Shown here piece after piece: positions 11,401 through 28,400 of a stretch of DNA of 64,000 bases. Numbering within the stretch: the first letter of the stretch is position 1; every line of letters begins with the position of its first letter. The notes under the pieces are model-generated. The model was not told the DNA's origin and did not search any database. It was given only the letters and a program-made list of their open reading frames with translations. The DNA lies in NCBI RefSeq assembly GCF_949628265.1, contig NC_088786.1, forward strand, positions 24,263,681-24,327,680. The letters are read 5' to 3'. This stretch comes from Cloeon dipterum (lineage: Eukaryota > Arthropoda > Insecta > Ephemeroptera > Baetidae). Made by a program: the position numbers and the translations under genes.

Positions 11401-14400
11401 TAAATTTTAGAATTGTGAATATTGCACATTTGTTGTCATATAAGGATAAAGTGGGCAAATGGGAATATAAAAAATGAGGGCATTAGCTGAAGAGTTGGCC
11501 GTAATGCACAATTGGATATTAACAGAGTATAAATTCCGAATTTTCTGCAAATCCGTCCCAAATAATTTAGCCAAAAACGCAGAAAATAGTGGAATGTTAT
11601 GTTAAATCACTTTTTTAACTAACGAAACTGTTGGTACTCAGTTTCCTACCAAGAATGCCACCAACCTCGAGTGAAACGCCTTTCTCAGGAGTTTAGCCAA
11701 ATTTGAACGGTTTCAGATTGTCACGAGTTCCCTGAATTAGCCGGTGCACTAGTTAACCGGCAAAATGCTGTAAATTTGAATATTTTAGACTGATATACCG
11801 TTATTTAAAATTGCACAGCTTAGCCAGCTCGACAACACCTCTCCAATTTGCGTATGTCGTCTTCACTGATACTATTATTGTGACCGATCTCTAATTCTTT
11901 CCCTTCTACCCTTTCTTAAAAAATCCTTTCATTTTTAAAGAAATAGACCATGTTGGACAATAATAATTATCTCTTTTATGAACGAAATCAAATTTATTAA
12001 AATATAATTTTGTTGAAATATCCAACTTCAAGACACGAAACAAAAAAAATGAAGGTGAACTAATCAAATCAATGTATAAAACTATTGAATTTAACTGTAA
12101 CAAAACTAGCACCATTCAATTTTCACCTTTATTTCAAAGGCCGCTTTCAGGGTGGAATCGCTTCATGTTTTGAAATCAGCATTACGGAGACTAATGCATG
12201 TGTGAGCGTGAAATTGATTAGGATCCTTTGCCCTTTGCAATAACTCCCCGCATGAGAGGGTTGCCGTCCTGTGATTACTCTCTGTCGTTAATTTGGTCTG
12301 CCACTCTCTCTGTTTTACGCGCAGCTGTGCTCTTTTGATCGTAATAATTCAGGCACGTTTTTGTTTATTTTCGTCCTCATTATGAATAAATCAAATATTG
12401 ACTTTTTGATACAGTACACAACACAGGCCGCACGGAATAATTAACAGGCTCGTCGAAAAACTGTTCACTATAAGCTCGATATTTTAAGCCTCACAAAGCG
12501 GCATTTCAGCGGTATTTTTTGCCAACATTACAATGGATATTCAAAAGATTAACGAAAAATGTTCAATCAAATCAATGACGATAATTATGTGTAAAGGTAA
12601 CAGCGGCGATTTTAATTGGCGGTTTTGGGAATAAAAAAGTAGTGTATTTGTTTTTTATTGTGGTCATTCCGTGAAATATTCCATGACTGGTAAATTATGA
12701 ACATTTTTACTCAAACAAATGATACTAAATATTAATTTAATATTTTTCTCGACAGTCGTTTGGCAGCAGAATTTGGCAGATTTTCCGCATGCTCGGCGAC
12801 GAGCAGTTGGAGAGCATTTTCCACGCCAGCTCCTCCGTTTTCGCATGGTCCGACGCGCACAACGTGCGGTACATTTTTGCAAACAACAACGCGCGGCTGC
12901 GGCGTTTATTGATGCGCCGCGGTTCAACGCGCAAATTACAATATCGGTCTTAGGCTGCCGCGAATAAAACTCAAAAGGGCACGACCCGGTCGGCGTCTCG
13001 CCAACCACCGCTTTGCAATTCAGATGGGCGAACGGATAACAGAACCGCGGCGGGTTTTGTGTGCTCTCTTTCTCTCTCGGGAAAAGCGGCCGAATGGAAG
13101 AAAAGCAGCGTTCGCAATAAATCACGCGCACGCCTTCGTCTTGTTTATTTCATCCGAAAACCGGCCGCAGCGTGCGTCAAAAACAGTGGTTACAGTCCGC
13201 GGACGGAACTCGCATAGATGGAAAAAAAATTCACGCGTGCTTTGGTTTGGGGCACCATTAATAAATCGCATCATTAATCTCAGCTTTGTTGCCGCTGACT
13301 GACTAGTCGCAAAAATAAAAGAGTGCTCAGTTCATTTTTCTCTGATTGATCTGCGTCAGCAAGGGTGCTGCTCATCCTGCTCCATTCGTGAAACTCGCGA
13401 TTTTCATAAAGGGCCAATTGATAATCTATCAACGTCTTCGTTCCGCAGGCCGCGAGTGGTGCGACTCGGCGAGCACGACCTCTCGACCAGCGATGACGGC
13501 GCCTCGCCCGTCGACTACAGAGTGCAATCGGTGATCGTGCACCCTGATTACTCCCCGCCGTCCAAGTACAACGACCTTGCCCTGATCAGGCTGGCAAACG
13601 ACGTCAGATTCACTCAAAAGATCAGACCGGCCTGCTTGAACACGGAGTCGCCCTACGGAGGCAGCATGGTCATAGCCTCTGGCTGGGGCAAAGTTGGATT
13701 CAGTAAGTTGTGAAACTATTTTTAACGTCACTTAGTAAGAAAACTCTTCTTAGAAGGTAACCAGTTTTATTAAAAAGGAAGGGCAAACAAGTTTATTTTT
13801 TAATCGCAAGTGGGACAGCAAAAAAGCATTTGAATTATAAAATTTTATATAATACATAACCCAAATTTAAAAGGTCAAGTACAAGTGGAGGACCTAGAAG
13901 AAATATATTGCTTTAAGATTTCCAATGCCATTTTTCATAATAATCGAATTCAACTAAACAAATTAAGTAGATTTATGTCTTTTATTTAAATCAAATCTCT
14001 TTATTATGTCAAAATTGAAGCTTGATTTTTATTTTACGCAATAAGAATGCAAATCCCAGGATAAAGAAAATGAGTAATTTAGGCCTAAAAATCACAGGAA
14101 AAGAAAATTCAAACCGAATCAATCATATTTTTTCATTTGATTGAATAAAGATAGCACCCAAAAATTGTGCCAAGAGATTAATAACATAATTGATTTGTAT
14201 TGTAACCAAACCCCATGGAAATAAGTATCAAGTCATCCTGATGTAAGTAAGGATTGCTGAAGTAGCCTGGGATTGGCCGGAATTGCAACAAAATACAATT
14301 CTGTGCACAATTTTTTTATTCAAATTTTTACCATGTTTTGACATGTAATTTTTGAAGTCTTAAATAATTTACTTTTAAATCTCTTTTCAAGGATGTAATA

Positions 14401-14991
14401 ATTCCACTCTTTAAAAACGTTGCGAGGTTAGAAAAAATTTCAACCCACAAAAAATAAAAAGGCTGTTTACGAGTTTAATTTAAAAAAACCTCCAAGGAAA
14501 AGGCAGTGACAGCTCAGCAAAAAATATAAAGTACTCCTCCGTCCTCGAGAGCAGCAAATGAAGAAAAATGTTCTATTCCAGCCGAGTCGCAGAGCCCAAA
14601 GCTACTGAAAGTGGCATTCCCAATTGTGCGTGAGCAAGTGTGCACCGACCTGTGGGCCAACACCATCAAGGTTTCCCCCGCGACCCTCCCGCGCGGCATA
14701 GACCACGAGATCATGATATGCGCTGGGCAGCTTGACGGCGAGAAAGACACGTGTCTGGTAACGAGTCACCTCCTTGAGACTAATAATGCGCGGGTCTAAT
14801 AAGCTCAATTAATGCAGGGCGACTCAGGAGGACCGCTGACGGTGCGAAGCGTTAACAACACGTGTATCAGCTATGTCGTCGGGATCACCTCGTTCGGCCG
14901 GTACTGCGGCTTCAGGAATTCCCCAGGCATTTACACGAGAGTTGCCTCCTTCCTTCCGTGGATCGAGAGGATCGTCTGGGGCGCAAGATAA
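8465..14991 (+). CDS. Snake-like trypsin-fold serine protease, secreted zymogen
   Basis: Seven exons: 8465-8522, 8968-9006, 9274-9434, 10731-10834, 13449-13702, 14582-14757 and 14818-14991; 321 aa. The start opens a signal peptide ([19 protein letters not shown]). The catalytic triad is His115 (LTAAHC), Asp163 (NDLAL) and Ser267 (GDSGGP). Asp261, six before the serine, predicts cleavage after Lys/Arg. The mature chain starts at IVGGEEA (residue 72). The order of motifs, including ITSFG and the GIYTRV end, is closest to Drosophila snake, a protease of the extracellular cascades that activate Spatzle. The roughly 50-residue pro-region has only two cysteines (34 and 64), so a full six-cysteine clip domain is missing. 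The residue before IVGG is Leu, as in other snake-like zymogens. Introns 4 and 3 are long (2.6 and 1.3 kb) with nothing else recognised. Confidence 0.88.
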
Positions 14992-16951
14992 ACTTACGAT
15001 TCAGATTAAAAATCCTGTATTTATTTTTGATAATTATTGTTCTTTGACAATTTTAGTTTAAAAACATGTCCAAATATGTTTGAGCTATGTGCTCTCTAGA
15101 ATTTCCAATTGAAAAAGAAACTTACTTGGCGTAGACATTCTAATTCAATTCTCTTTTGTCCATGACTAAAATTTCAGCAGAGACAATTTTAATAAAAGTA
15201 TAACAGTGATCTGGCAGAAGACTGCTTCATCTTCCGAAGATAGGCATTTATCCGAGTTAAATCATTTTTAAATATCACTGTCGGACAATCAATTATTAAT
15301 TGCACCCTTAATGTAGGATCATATCGTTTTGCCGCATCTATATTTGTATGGCAAAGTGCATAATATATTGCTTTTAATGAATGTTCAGGAGGCTCGATGG
15401 ATACAGTATTGCGTGCAAATAAAGTCTATCAATCATATTTAAGCCTTGTGCATTAGTTGTAATTCATTATACCTTTATGAATCAACATCAAAAGACTATA
15501 ACAAAGGCAAGGAATTAATCGCAATCACTCTTGTTCACAAATCTCATTATGGCTGTGTAGATTGCAATCAAGAAAGGAGCATTATAAAATATCACACGGC
15601 AGGAAAGTTAAGTCAATATATCCAGCAGTAGAATTAATTTTCTGTGTGTTGGTATAGAATCTTAAAATAGCTTGTATAATGGGAAAGTAATATTTGCGGT
15701 TGAAGTTCAGAACACGAGCGGTGGCGGCTTAAATATCTCCAGCACAACGCACTTGTTCGGTTTCAAATAAAAGCAAACCAACCTGTGAAAAACTCAAAAG
15801 TGCCGTGCGCGGCCAAAATTTGCGTAGGGTTTCTCTAGAATTCAGCGGCGAGTAGCTCTGCCTCGATCCACATCGGCGGCTGTCAATAAAACAACGGGCA
15901 AAATCACACTTTTCGCTTTGCTCTCGTCAATTAATTAAAAAGAGAGTTACATCGCCGCCACTGCGCGCACTTTGCGGTGAGCGAAACACAATGATCGGCG
16001 GTACTAGAAATTTACGAGCACTTTTCGCCTTCGTTCCTTCTCGAGGAACTTATATTAGCCAACCACTTTCATTCTCAGCGATGGGAGATACACATACCTG
16101 GCCGTTAATTACGCGTTATCAACCAACTGCGGCGCTTGGTGGGCAGTGTTAATTAGGAGATTACGTCTGAACGAGCCAAGTGCATCAAAACTTTCCAAAT
16201 GCAGCCATATACTATACTAAGTCTGAATTGTAAGAAGTGGTGGAAGGGACAGTGCATTAATGGGATGACATTTTTCTATTTTACGCATTGCTTTAAAATT
16301 GGATATTTCTTCTTGACCAAAAAACTAACTATTTTAAAGTTATTATGGAAGTTATATATCATTGTTTAATAAAATATTTGGAAATGATTTTCCCTAAAAT
16401 GCGTATTTTTATTTTTTTAATTATTCTTTTCTTTGGGGCGTATTAATCTCTGGTAATATTTTAAACCACTCGCCCATTTGTCTTTTAGAAATTGTGAAAA
16501 CCGTTTCTATGTGTTTTTTTTTTAGATTTTCTTGACACTATGCTGAAAGAAATTTATGATTCTACTTACAAATTAATAAACTTTCACATTTGAAAGAAAA
16601 AGTTAAAAACAACTTTCAGATATCAATGTTTCATTTTCATTAACGCGTCCCATAGCTAGTAAGGATTTCTCACTGCCCTGCGAGTGGGCATCGCTGGCGA
16701 GTGATTACTCACTGCAAATAAGTATATCTCCCTCTTCCCATAGTTTCTCTGCACACGTGAGTGCGGTGGCGAGGGCCAGTTGCGATGCAATAGAACTCGC
16801 ACGTTTATTAATCGGAAGGAGTAGGTCGGTATTGGCCACATAACTCGCTTAACAAGAAGCCGTAGCAGCAGGGCTTCAAAATTATTGACTGCATACGCCG
16901 GCCCCGCGGCTCAATTCAGGCTGGACAGCACACGACGGAATACAGGTTGCC
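14992..16951. other. Intergenic: protease 3' end and retinophilin promoter side
   Basis: Beyond the poly(A) signals the sequence is AT-rich. From about 15,700 to 16,950 GC rises in patches, which fits a promoter for the downstream gene. No additional exon was found. Confidence 0.4.
15191..15196 (+). terminator. Poly(A) signal for serine protease
   Basis: AATAAA about 200 bp after the protease stop codon. A second AATAAA lies at 15418-15423. Confidence 0.45.
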
Positions 16952-20587
<3,636 letters not shown>

Positions 20588-22461
20588 AATCGTTCAGCGG
20601 AGCACCAACTACATGCCAAAGATATTGATTGTGGCGCCTGATAATTTATCATTCAACTTGAACATTTAATTGTAAACAAATTCTGGTCAGCTTTATCTGT
20701 GGCGTCATTTTGCCAAACTATTATATGGATCTTCTACTGCCTTATAAATGAAGTGTTTGCAGTTTTATTGAAGTCAACAAATAATGTACTTGTAAACAAC
20801 AATAAATAATTTCGTTTAAATTCATTTTCCCTCTAAATTGCATTAAATTCCTTTGGTTCGAAAAATCACGACCGCTTTTAGCTCCGGAAAATGGCCAATC
20901 CTAAATTTTGCAATGGACTATTACTGGTTTTTGGAAATCACGTTCTTCGAGAAAACCGCGGTAATTTGTAAATCATGTAAGCGGAATTTGCGGTTTTGCC
21001 GCAATCAAATTGACTCACAAATAATTATAGGCTAATGAAATAATTAGCATTCCTCTGGTGGAGTAGGAGCACTCCCAGCACTTTTCGGCATTCGCGAGTC
21101 TGCTCATATATCAGTGGCGGACTTTGCGCGGCCTTGCCATTTTGATGAAAATTTGAACACTTCCTCTTGACGACGCGTACGGCAGTGTTTGCGTCCTATC
21201 ATCACTAAATTGCTCACTCAGCACTCGGGGGTGTGTTCGCGTCGCGTACAAATAATTAGATAGACCGGCCTCTAAACAAACACGATTGCACTTGAAGCGT
21301 ATAAAATAATAAGCGGCTAATATAGTGTGCAGAAGGGAGCAGAGAATAACGCGAAGCAGCCGCGACTGCTTAATTATTTTCAGCGATTTCGTAATCGCCG
21401 CCTCGCAGCACAGCACCCAATCTTCACGACACACGCACGAAAGCCGAAACTTTCTCAGCCGCGCGCGGCGATAATCACGCTACGTAATAATATGCGCCTC
21501 ATGTCATCTCATCTGACAATGCTGTGGCAGGGAAATTCTCTCTCTCTTTCTCTCTCATTTGCAAATTGCTGTTTTGTTTCCTCGGCATTATGGGAATGGG
21601 GCCAATTCAAGTTCAGCCCGTGAATGGAGCTGCCGAGATAAGGAAGGAGTTTCTTTTTCGAGCACTTTAACCTTCGCAGGTGACGGGTTCGCCTGTAGCG
21701 AGAGAGAAGAAGGAGCATCTCCACGGCGATCGAGGTTACCTCAGAGATGCGCACATTCGCTTTTTCGCTCTATGGGCAATCAGACATTTGAGCAAATCTC
21801 GCTGCCATTGTAGCCAGCTGAGGCTGGACGACCTTTCTCTCTGTCGTCGCCGACGTTGCTTCGCCAGGAAAGCGAGTGCAGAATTCGATCTCGCCGTGGG
21901 AATAGCTTCAGCATTTTCGCATCTACTCCAGACGTCGGGATTTTGTTATTTTAACAGGTTTGCTTTGAATTTCAAATTTATTTTTCTGTCGCCTATGTTT
22001 TTATTTGTTATTTCCCGGCACATGGTGACAGGCTTTTTATTTTATTTCCATAAAATTCGCTTTTATTTGCTTTCAAGAATTTTCTTTAGAAAATATCCTC
22101 CGCTATAATATACTTTCACAAGAGGAAAGTTTTATTTTTATATAAAAATTCCAAAAGTTAAGATTCATTATACCTAAAGAAAAGCTTATTTGTAAAAAGC
22201 GCGCTATGGCTCATCTCAATAGCGGGATGACTGTACAAGTTGCAAATTTCGCTTTTCGTCTTTGCAACAACCGAAAAGGAGAGATCGAGGAAAAGTGTGA
22301 AGGCTGTTCGGTTCAGGCATCCACCGCGTGAGAGTGAAGCAAGATCTCTATCCTCGACGCTCATTTCTGCGTGTGACATTTGACCTATGGTCGCGGCACA
22401 CGCGGCAGCCGATGTTTACGGACTAATTATAATCTCACGCACTCAAATTCGGATTGCAGCG
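20588..22461. other. Intergenic region between retinophilin and peroxidase
   Basis: Contains the retinophilin 3' UTR and the upstream region of the peroxidase gene. A short CT-rich run lies at 21537-21556. The open frames on either strand (21111-21434, 21680-22108) show no domain and are discounted. Confidence 0.45.
20801..20806 (+). terminator. Poly(A) signal for retinophilin
   Basis: AATAAA 214 bp past the stop codon, followed by AT-rich sequence. Confidence 0.55.
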
Positions 22462-25400
22462 ATGGCCTCCAAATCGAAATCGCTGCGATTCTGCAGCCTG
22501 CAAATCCTGCTGCTGGCTCAATTAGCGATGGGGCAGCAGTTCAGAATTGGCAATAACGTTGCCGCTAGCAAAGTCAATATGCCAACGATATCCAATATCG
22601 AGGCGGACGCTTTTATCAGCAGGGCTTTCCAGGCCATGGAGCAAAAGTTCCAGAAACAAGGAGGCATAGGTAGACAAAAACAACAACAACAAATCTGGTG
22701 TTTAAGAGCTATCCGTCATTTTCAGAGAGTAGTAAAAAGGACAAAAGCCAAAATTTGACTGAAATGGCGCTCATAGCCGAGGAGGCATCCAAATACATTG
22801 TACACTCGTGAGTATTTCAAACTATGCAATGCTTAATCGTTTCATCTGCGTCCATTTTTAGATTTAACCTTAACCGAGATCAAGTGATCCACGGTCTGCC
22901 ACTGGTGGACATCAGAAATACGCCTCTGGGCAAAAATTGTCCTATCACCGTCGAGCTCCCGTGCCAACCTCGAAGGTACAGGGCACATTCAGGGTTTTGC
23001 AACAACGTGCAAAATCCACACTGGGGCACAGCGAATACTCGGCTGCTCAGGTTTCTCCCACCTGACTATGGAGAAGGTAAAAAATATTTTTAATTTCATA
23101 TTTGGGAAGAAGCAAATAATAGTTTTTAATTACTTAAATAATTTAATTTTTTCACTCCCTCTTATAGCTTCAACTTAATATTACATTACAAAATTGTTGG
23201 TAGATGTACTCGAGGTCATAATGTTTCATTTGAAATTAAATGCAATTACGTCGATATATAGCGAGCTGTTTTTATGTAGCAATGAAGAGCAGGAAATTTC
23301 TGTACTGTTAAACAATAATAAACAGCTCACAATACTCGAAGATAGATGCTTTTAATTTCTACTTACAATTAAAATTTTTTGACATTTTGTATACATTTTA
23401 TCTTTAAAAATCCCACAAAAATTATTTCTCTCTTTTAACCTCATTATTTGTAGACACCTGTTTATAAAATAATTAAAATATTTAAAACTGGTGTGGCTTT
23501 TAAATGTAGGTGTGAGTATCCCTCGACACAGTGTGAGCGGAGAGGGCCTTCCGAGTGCAAGCACCGTGTCCGAAGGGATCAGAGAGTCGCAGCACCAAGT
23601 GTCCAACCACTCGCACCTGATGCCCATCGTGGCCGTGTGGGGAGAATTCGTGGCCAACGATATTTTTCACGCACCGCGAATGTCAGGTGAGTGAATGAGT
23701 TTCTCTATCCGGGGATATGCAACTGGCACGACACGGTCGCCGCGCGGTACAGCGTCAGCATTGTCCGCCGCTAACGAGCGGAATAATGTACGCGGCAGCG
23801 GAAGTTATTGTGTTCCTTTTGATTAGCGGGTGAAAGAAATCGTATAAATACACACTGTTTGAAAAAAAAACGCTGACGTTGCTGCTGTCAGTTGGTGTAA
23901 TTATGAGGAGGAAAAGTTCGCTTGCTCGCTAGGAAACACTCAGCAGGTGCTCTTTTCATTTTAATTGGATCCGCCCGCGATGAGTATATTTTCAAAAGAA
24001 TCCGTGCGCTTTTCAAAAGAGAGCGAAATTCATTTTTCTCCGCTCTGCGCTTTGTAGCCAAATGCACGCTCGCTGGCGGCTACAATTTTCATGTAAGCTG
24101 AGCAATTTCCTTTCATCGCCATTTTCGCGGCAGCCGTCACGAGATGTTCTATTTCAGGCAGTCAATTAAGGCATGCATATCTATCCACGACCCTCTCTCA
24201 CTCGAGCCTTTGTCTTGAATCGTATCGTCCCCGCAGGTTCAAAAGGCGAGCGCCTGAAATGCTGTTCCATCAGTTTTAATGAGTTCCACGAGGAGTGCTT
24301 CCCCATTGGCGTGACTGACAACAATTTCAAGCACGAGAAGAAATGTCAAGAGTACGTGAGATCGGCCACAGCACCGCGCATCGGCTGCACTTTGGGTGGG
24401 TAAACTAATTCTCGTTTGTTAAATTCTGAAGCAACGTGAAGGCGAGTCGCAACTTGGCGCCGCTCACTCTGCAAAATTCGCAATTTCGCAGGCCCAAGGG
24501 AGCAGCTGAACAAAGCGACGTCCTACCTTGACGGCTCGGTTGTTTATGGAAATTCTTACGAGGAGGCCAAATTCTTGCGGACCGGCTCGAAGGGTCAGCT
24601 TCGCAGTTTCGTCACCAACAGTGGCAAGCACCTGCTGCCGCTCGCAGATGAGACCAGAGACTGCCAAAATTCCCAGTAAACAATTTTTGACGGTCATCAA
24701 ATAAATATAAAGCAGGCTGGCATTTGCGGCGCTCACCTTCTTAAACGCCAGTGCATACACACACGTGCGCGCAGGGAGGAAAAGGACTTCTTGTTAAAGT
24801 TTCATCTTGTGCAACCCCTGCCGGGCTCGTGTTATGCAACTGGCATGCCTCACATGCTCAACAAAAAGTATATTTTATCTCTCGGAGCGAAAACCCGCTG
24901 CCAAGCACGTAGACTTTTTGTTGATCTTAAAAAGACATGTCAGTAGTCGCTGGCAGAGCCCGAATTAATGTTTAAAAGATTAATTTTCATTTCCCTCATC
25001 TCCCTGTTGTTGAGGGGTATGCTATAAGAATTCTTGATGCAACGAGTGACGTCACAAAGTTTTTAATATAAAGTTTGTTCAACATGACTACACTGGGGTT
25101 TGAGAGAGCAAATAATGCCAAGCTTTTTTGAAGTAATCTCGGTTAACACGATGGGGAAATACAGGCCATGCACTAGTGCAATCCAGATTTATTGATTAAC
25201 GCGTGCTTGTTGTGTGCAAAAAAGGTGCTTTTTGGCCGGCGACCCCCGGGTTAACGACTATGGCGAGCTCACCGCGCTGCACACTTTGTTTTTGCTGGAG
25301 CACAACAGATTGGCAAGCGAGCTGGCTAATTTGAATCCGCACTGGGGCGACGAGACCATCTACCAAGAGGCGCGGCGTATTGTGGCCGCCCAGATTCAAT

Positions 25401-28400
25401 ACATCACCTACAACGAGTTTTTGCCCGTGCTGCTCGGCCAAGTGAGCTAAACTTGCAACTCACTCGGTCATTTATAGCACATTGTAAAACTTTTGTCCCG
25501 CAGAACTTGATGGATTTTTACAAAATGAAGCCGCAAAGCGCCGGCTACAGCTCGGGGTACGATCTGGATTTCAACGCTGCCATTAGTAACGGCGTGGCAA
25601 TTACCGCGCTCCAATTTATTGCCTCCTCTCTGCCAAATGCTTTTAACTTTTACAACGAGGCAAGTTTAGTGCTACCAATCGCACCGCCTTCCGATCTCTA
25701 ATCTGAATACTATTGTTGCACAGAAAAAATCAAAAGTCCAAATGTCTGATGGCATTAACCACGTGCTGAACGGTCTCCTGCAACATCTCAGCGAGGAACG
25801 GAACACCGCTGACGAGCCTAAAAAAGGTAGTAAAATATGAATTTTTGAAAATGAGGCTCATTCTTCTTGCGCTTCAGACACCGCAGCGCAAATAATTCAA
25901 CAAGGCAGGGACCATGGCATCCCAAGCTACACCAAGTGGAGGCAGTTTTGCAACCTAACAAAAGTGGATAATTTCCTCGACTTGGCGGAAGTGATGTCGA
26001 TCAAGTCGATGTCGGCGCTCAACAAAATCTACAAGTACATATTTTACGCGTGGCGGGCGTAATGCGGAGCAAATTTAATTTGCGTGAAAAATTTCAGTGA
26101 CGTCGACGATATCGATTTGTTTGCCGGAGGGCTCTCGGAAAACCCACTCGAAGGAGCTCTTGTTGGACCAACATTTGCCTGCCTGCTCGGCCTGCAGTTC
26201 CACTACTTGAAGCACGGTGACAGATATTGGTTTGAGAACGACCTGCCCCCCTCGGCTTTTACGCTCGGTGAGCACTCGCTCTTTGCGCGCGATCTCTCTT
26301 GTGTTTTCGCAAATTCGGCGTTCTCCTCATTTTCTTTTTTCAATTTAGATCAGCTCACCGATATCAGAAGGACGAGTCTGGCGCGCATTCTCTGCGATAA
26401 CGCAGAAATTCACGCCATCCAGCCGCAGGTCTTCCTTGAAGACGACGCGTACTTGTAATTAATTGTATTTTGACGACCTCCACGGTCGATTAATATAGCG
26501 CGCGCGTTGCAGGAACCACAAAATAAATTGCAGGGGCAACGCGTTGGACAGAATGACTCTAAAGCCGTGGCACGTCTCGTCGCCTAAATTTATACTGCCA
26601 CCAACTTTGCTGAGCGAGGCCTTTTCCGTAGCCAAAGAGGACGCGAGCAAAGTTTTGGCTCAGGAGCTGTCGCTCTTCCAAAACAGTAAATAATAATTTA
26701 AAGCTCGAATTGCGGATGCTGACAAAAGTTCCCTTTCGTGCAGAAAAAACCGCACACCCGCACTCGCCCACCGGCACGGCGTTTGGATTCAATCGGCCCA
26801 CCATCCAGGCGACTGAAATTGCCAACACGTCGCTTCTGTTGCAATTCGCCTCTGCCAGTTTCGTCAGCAGCTTCCTTCAGGGGTATATATACATTTTAAA
26901 ATGCGATATATTCGCGCAAGCTGCCCCGCGGGAATCGGTTTCTAGCCCACTCACTTTTCAGACAACTCGCCGACCCAGAAATCGGCCACAGCGGACCAGC
27001 TCCACGCGACCTGAAGGAGCTGCTCAGTCTGCTGCCGACCGTCGATATTTCAGAAGAAATAGTTATTCCTAGGGTGTTTAAGTGCGACGAGCAGACCTTG
27101 CCTTGCGACCATACAAGCAAGTTCAGAACGGCGACGGGCTGGTGCAACAACCTGAAAAGACCTGAGCTCGGAAAATCACTTAGGGCATTCACGCGCCTGC
27201 TGCCCTCCTCGTACGATGATGGTAAAGTTTAATCGAGACTTTGCTAAAGCAAATGTGACCGAATTTCTGCTTCAAGGGCTGAGCATCCCCCGAGCAACGT
27301 CTCTTATTGGAGGGCCACTTCCGAGCGCTCGACTTGTTTCGACCAGCATCCACGACGACATCAGCTTCCCTCACACTAGATACACACTCATGTTTATGCA
27401 GTTCGCCCAGCTGCTCGACCACGATCTTACGCACACCCCAGTTCACACAGGTGAGTGGAATTAGTTGAGTAAACATCCTTGGTGAGCGCGTCTTATAATT
27501 TAGGTTTCCAAAACTCCATTCTCGAGTGCAAAGAGTGCGACTCTCAGGTGACCCTCCACCCCGAATGCTATCCAATTCCGGTGCCCGCAAACGATCCTTA
27601 CTACCCCAACATTAACAGCACGACCGGGAAGCCAGTATGCATCCAGGTCACCCGCTCCCTGCCCGGCCAACTCACCCTTGGCCCGAGGGAGCAGTTGAAC
27701 CAGGTCACCGCCTTCATCGATGCCTCTTTCATTTACGGGTCGGACTCGTGCAAAATGGAATTACTCAGATCGAACGGTGGCTTCCTAAATGTCACCAGAC
27801 ACCCCAACAGAGGCAAAAGCTTGATGCCCCAAATTACGACGCATCCCGAGTGCAGATCGCAGTCTGGAAAATGTTTCAATGCCGGTATTTGAGAGTTGGA
27901 TACAAAAAACGTACGCGGTGAGACAGCTCTTTTTTCTCAGGTGATGCGCGTTCGTCCGAACAGCCAGGTCTCGCTGCGATTCATACGGTTTTCATGCGAG
28001 AGCACAACAGAATTGTTGCCGAATTGTCTAAGCTAAACAGGCACTGGAACGCTGATACGCTTTATTTACACGCGAGGCGAATTTTGTCCGCGGTCACGCA
28101 GCACATGGTTTACAGCGAATTTTTGCCACGACTGCTCGGCATGGAAGGCATCCAAAAGTTTGACTTGGCGTTGCAAGGCAGTGGATATTACGAAGGTATC
28201 CTAAAAATATCATACTCATAAATTTTCATTCAGTTCGATTTTTTACTCGCCGTCATAGGTTACGACCCCACATGCGACGCAACAATAGTCAACGAGTTCG
28301 CAGCAGCCGCTTTCCGGTTCGGCCACAGCCTCCTGAAGCCAAATTTGGGCAGAATGGATCACTTGTTCGGGCACTCGGGTCCAAGCGTGCGGCTGCGTGA

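Noticed and set aside
26456-26458. In-frame TAA that could split the peroxidase into two genes
   Set aside because: A GT donor two bases before it restores the frame into an exon resembling the end of the second domain, and no signal peptide or new start lies between the halves.
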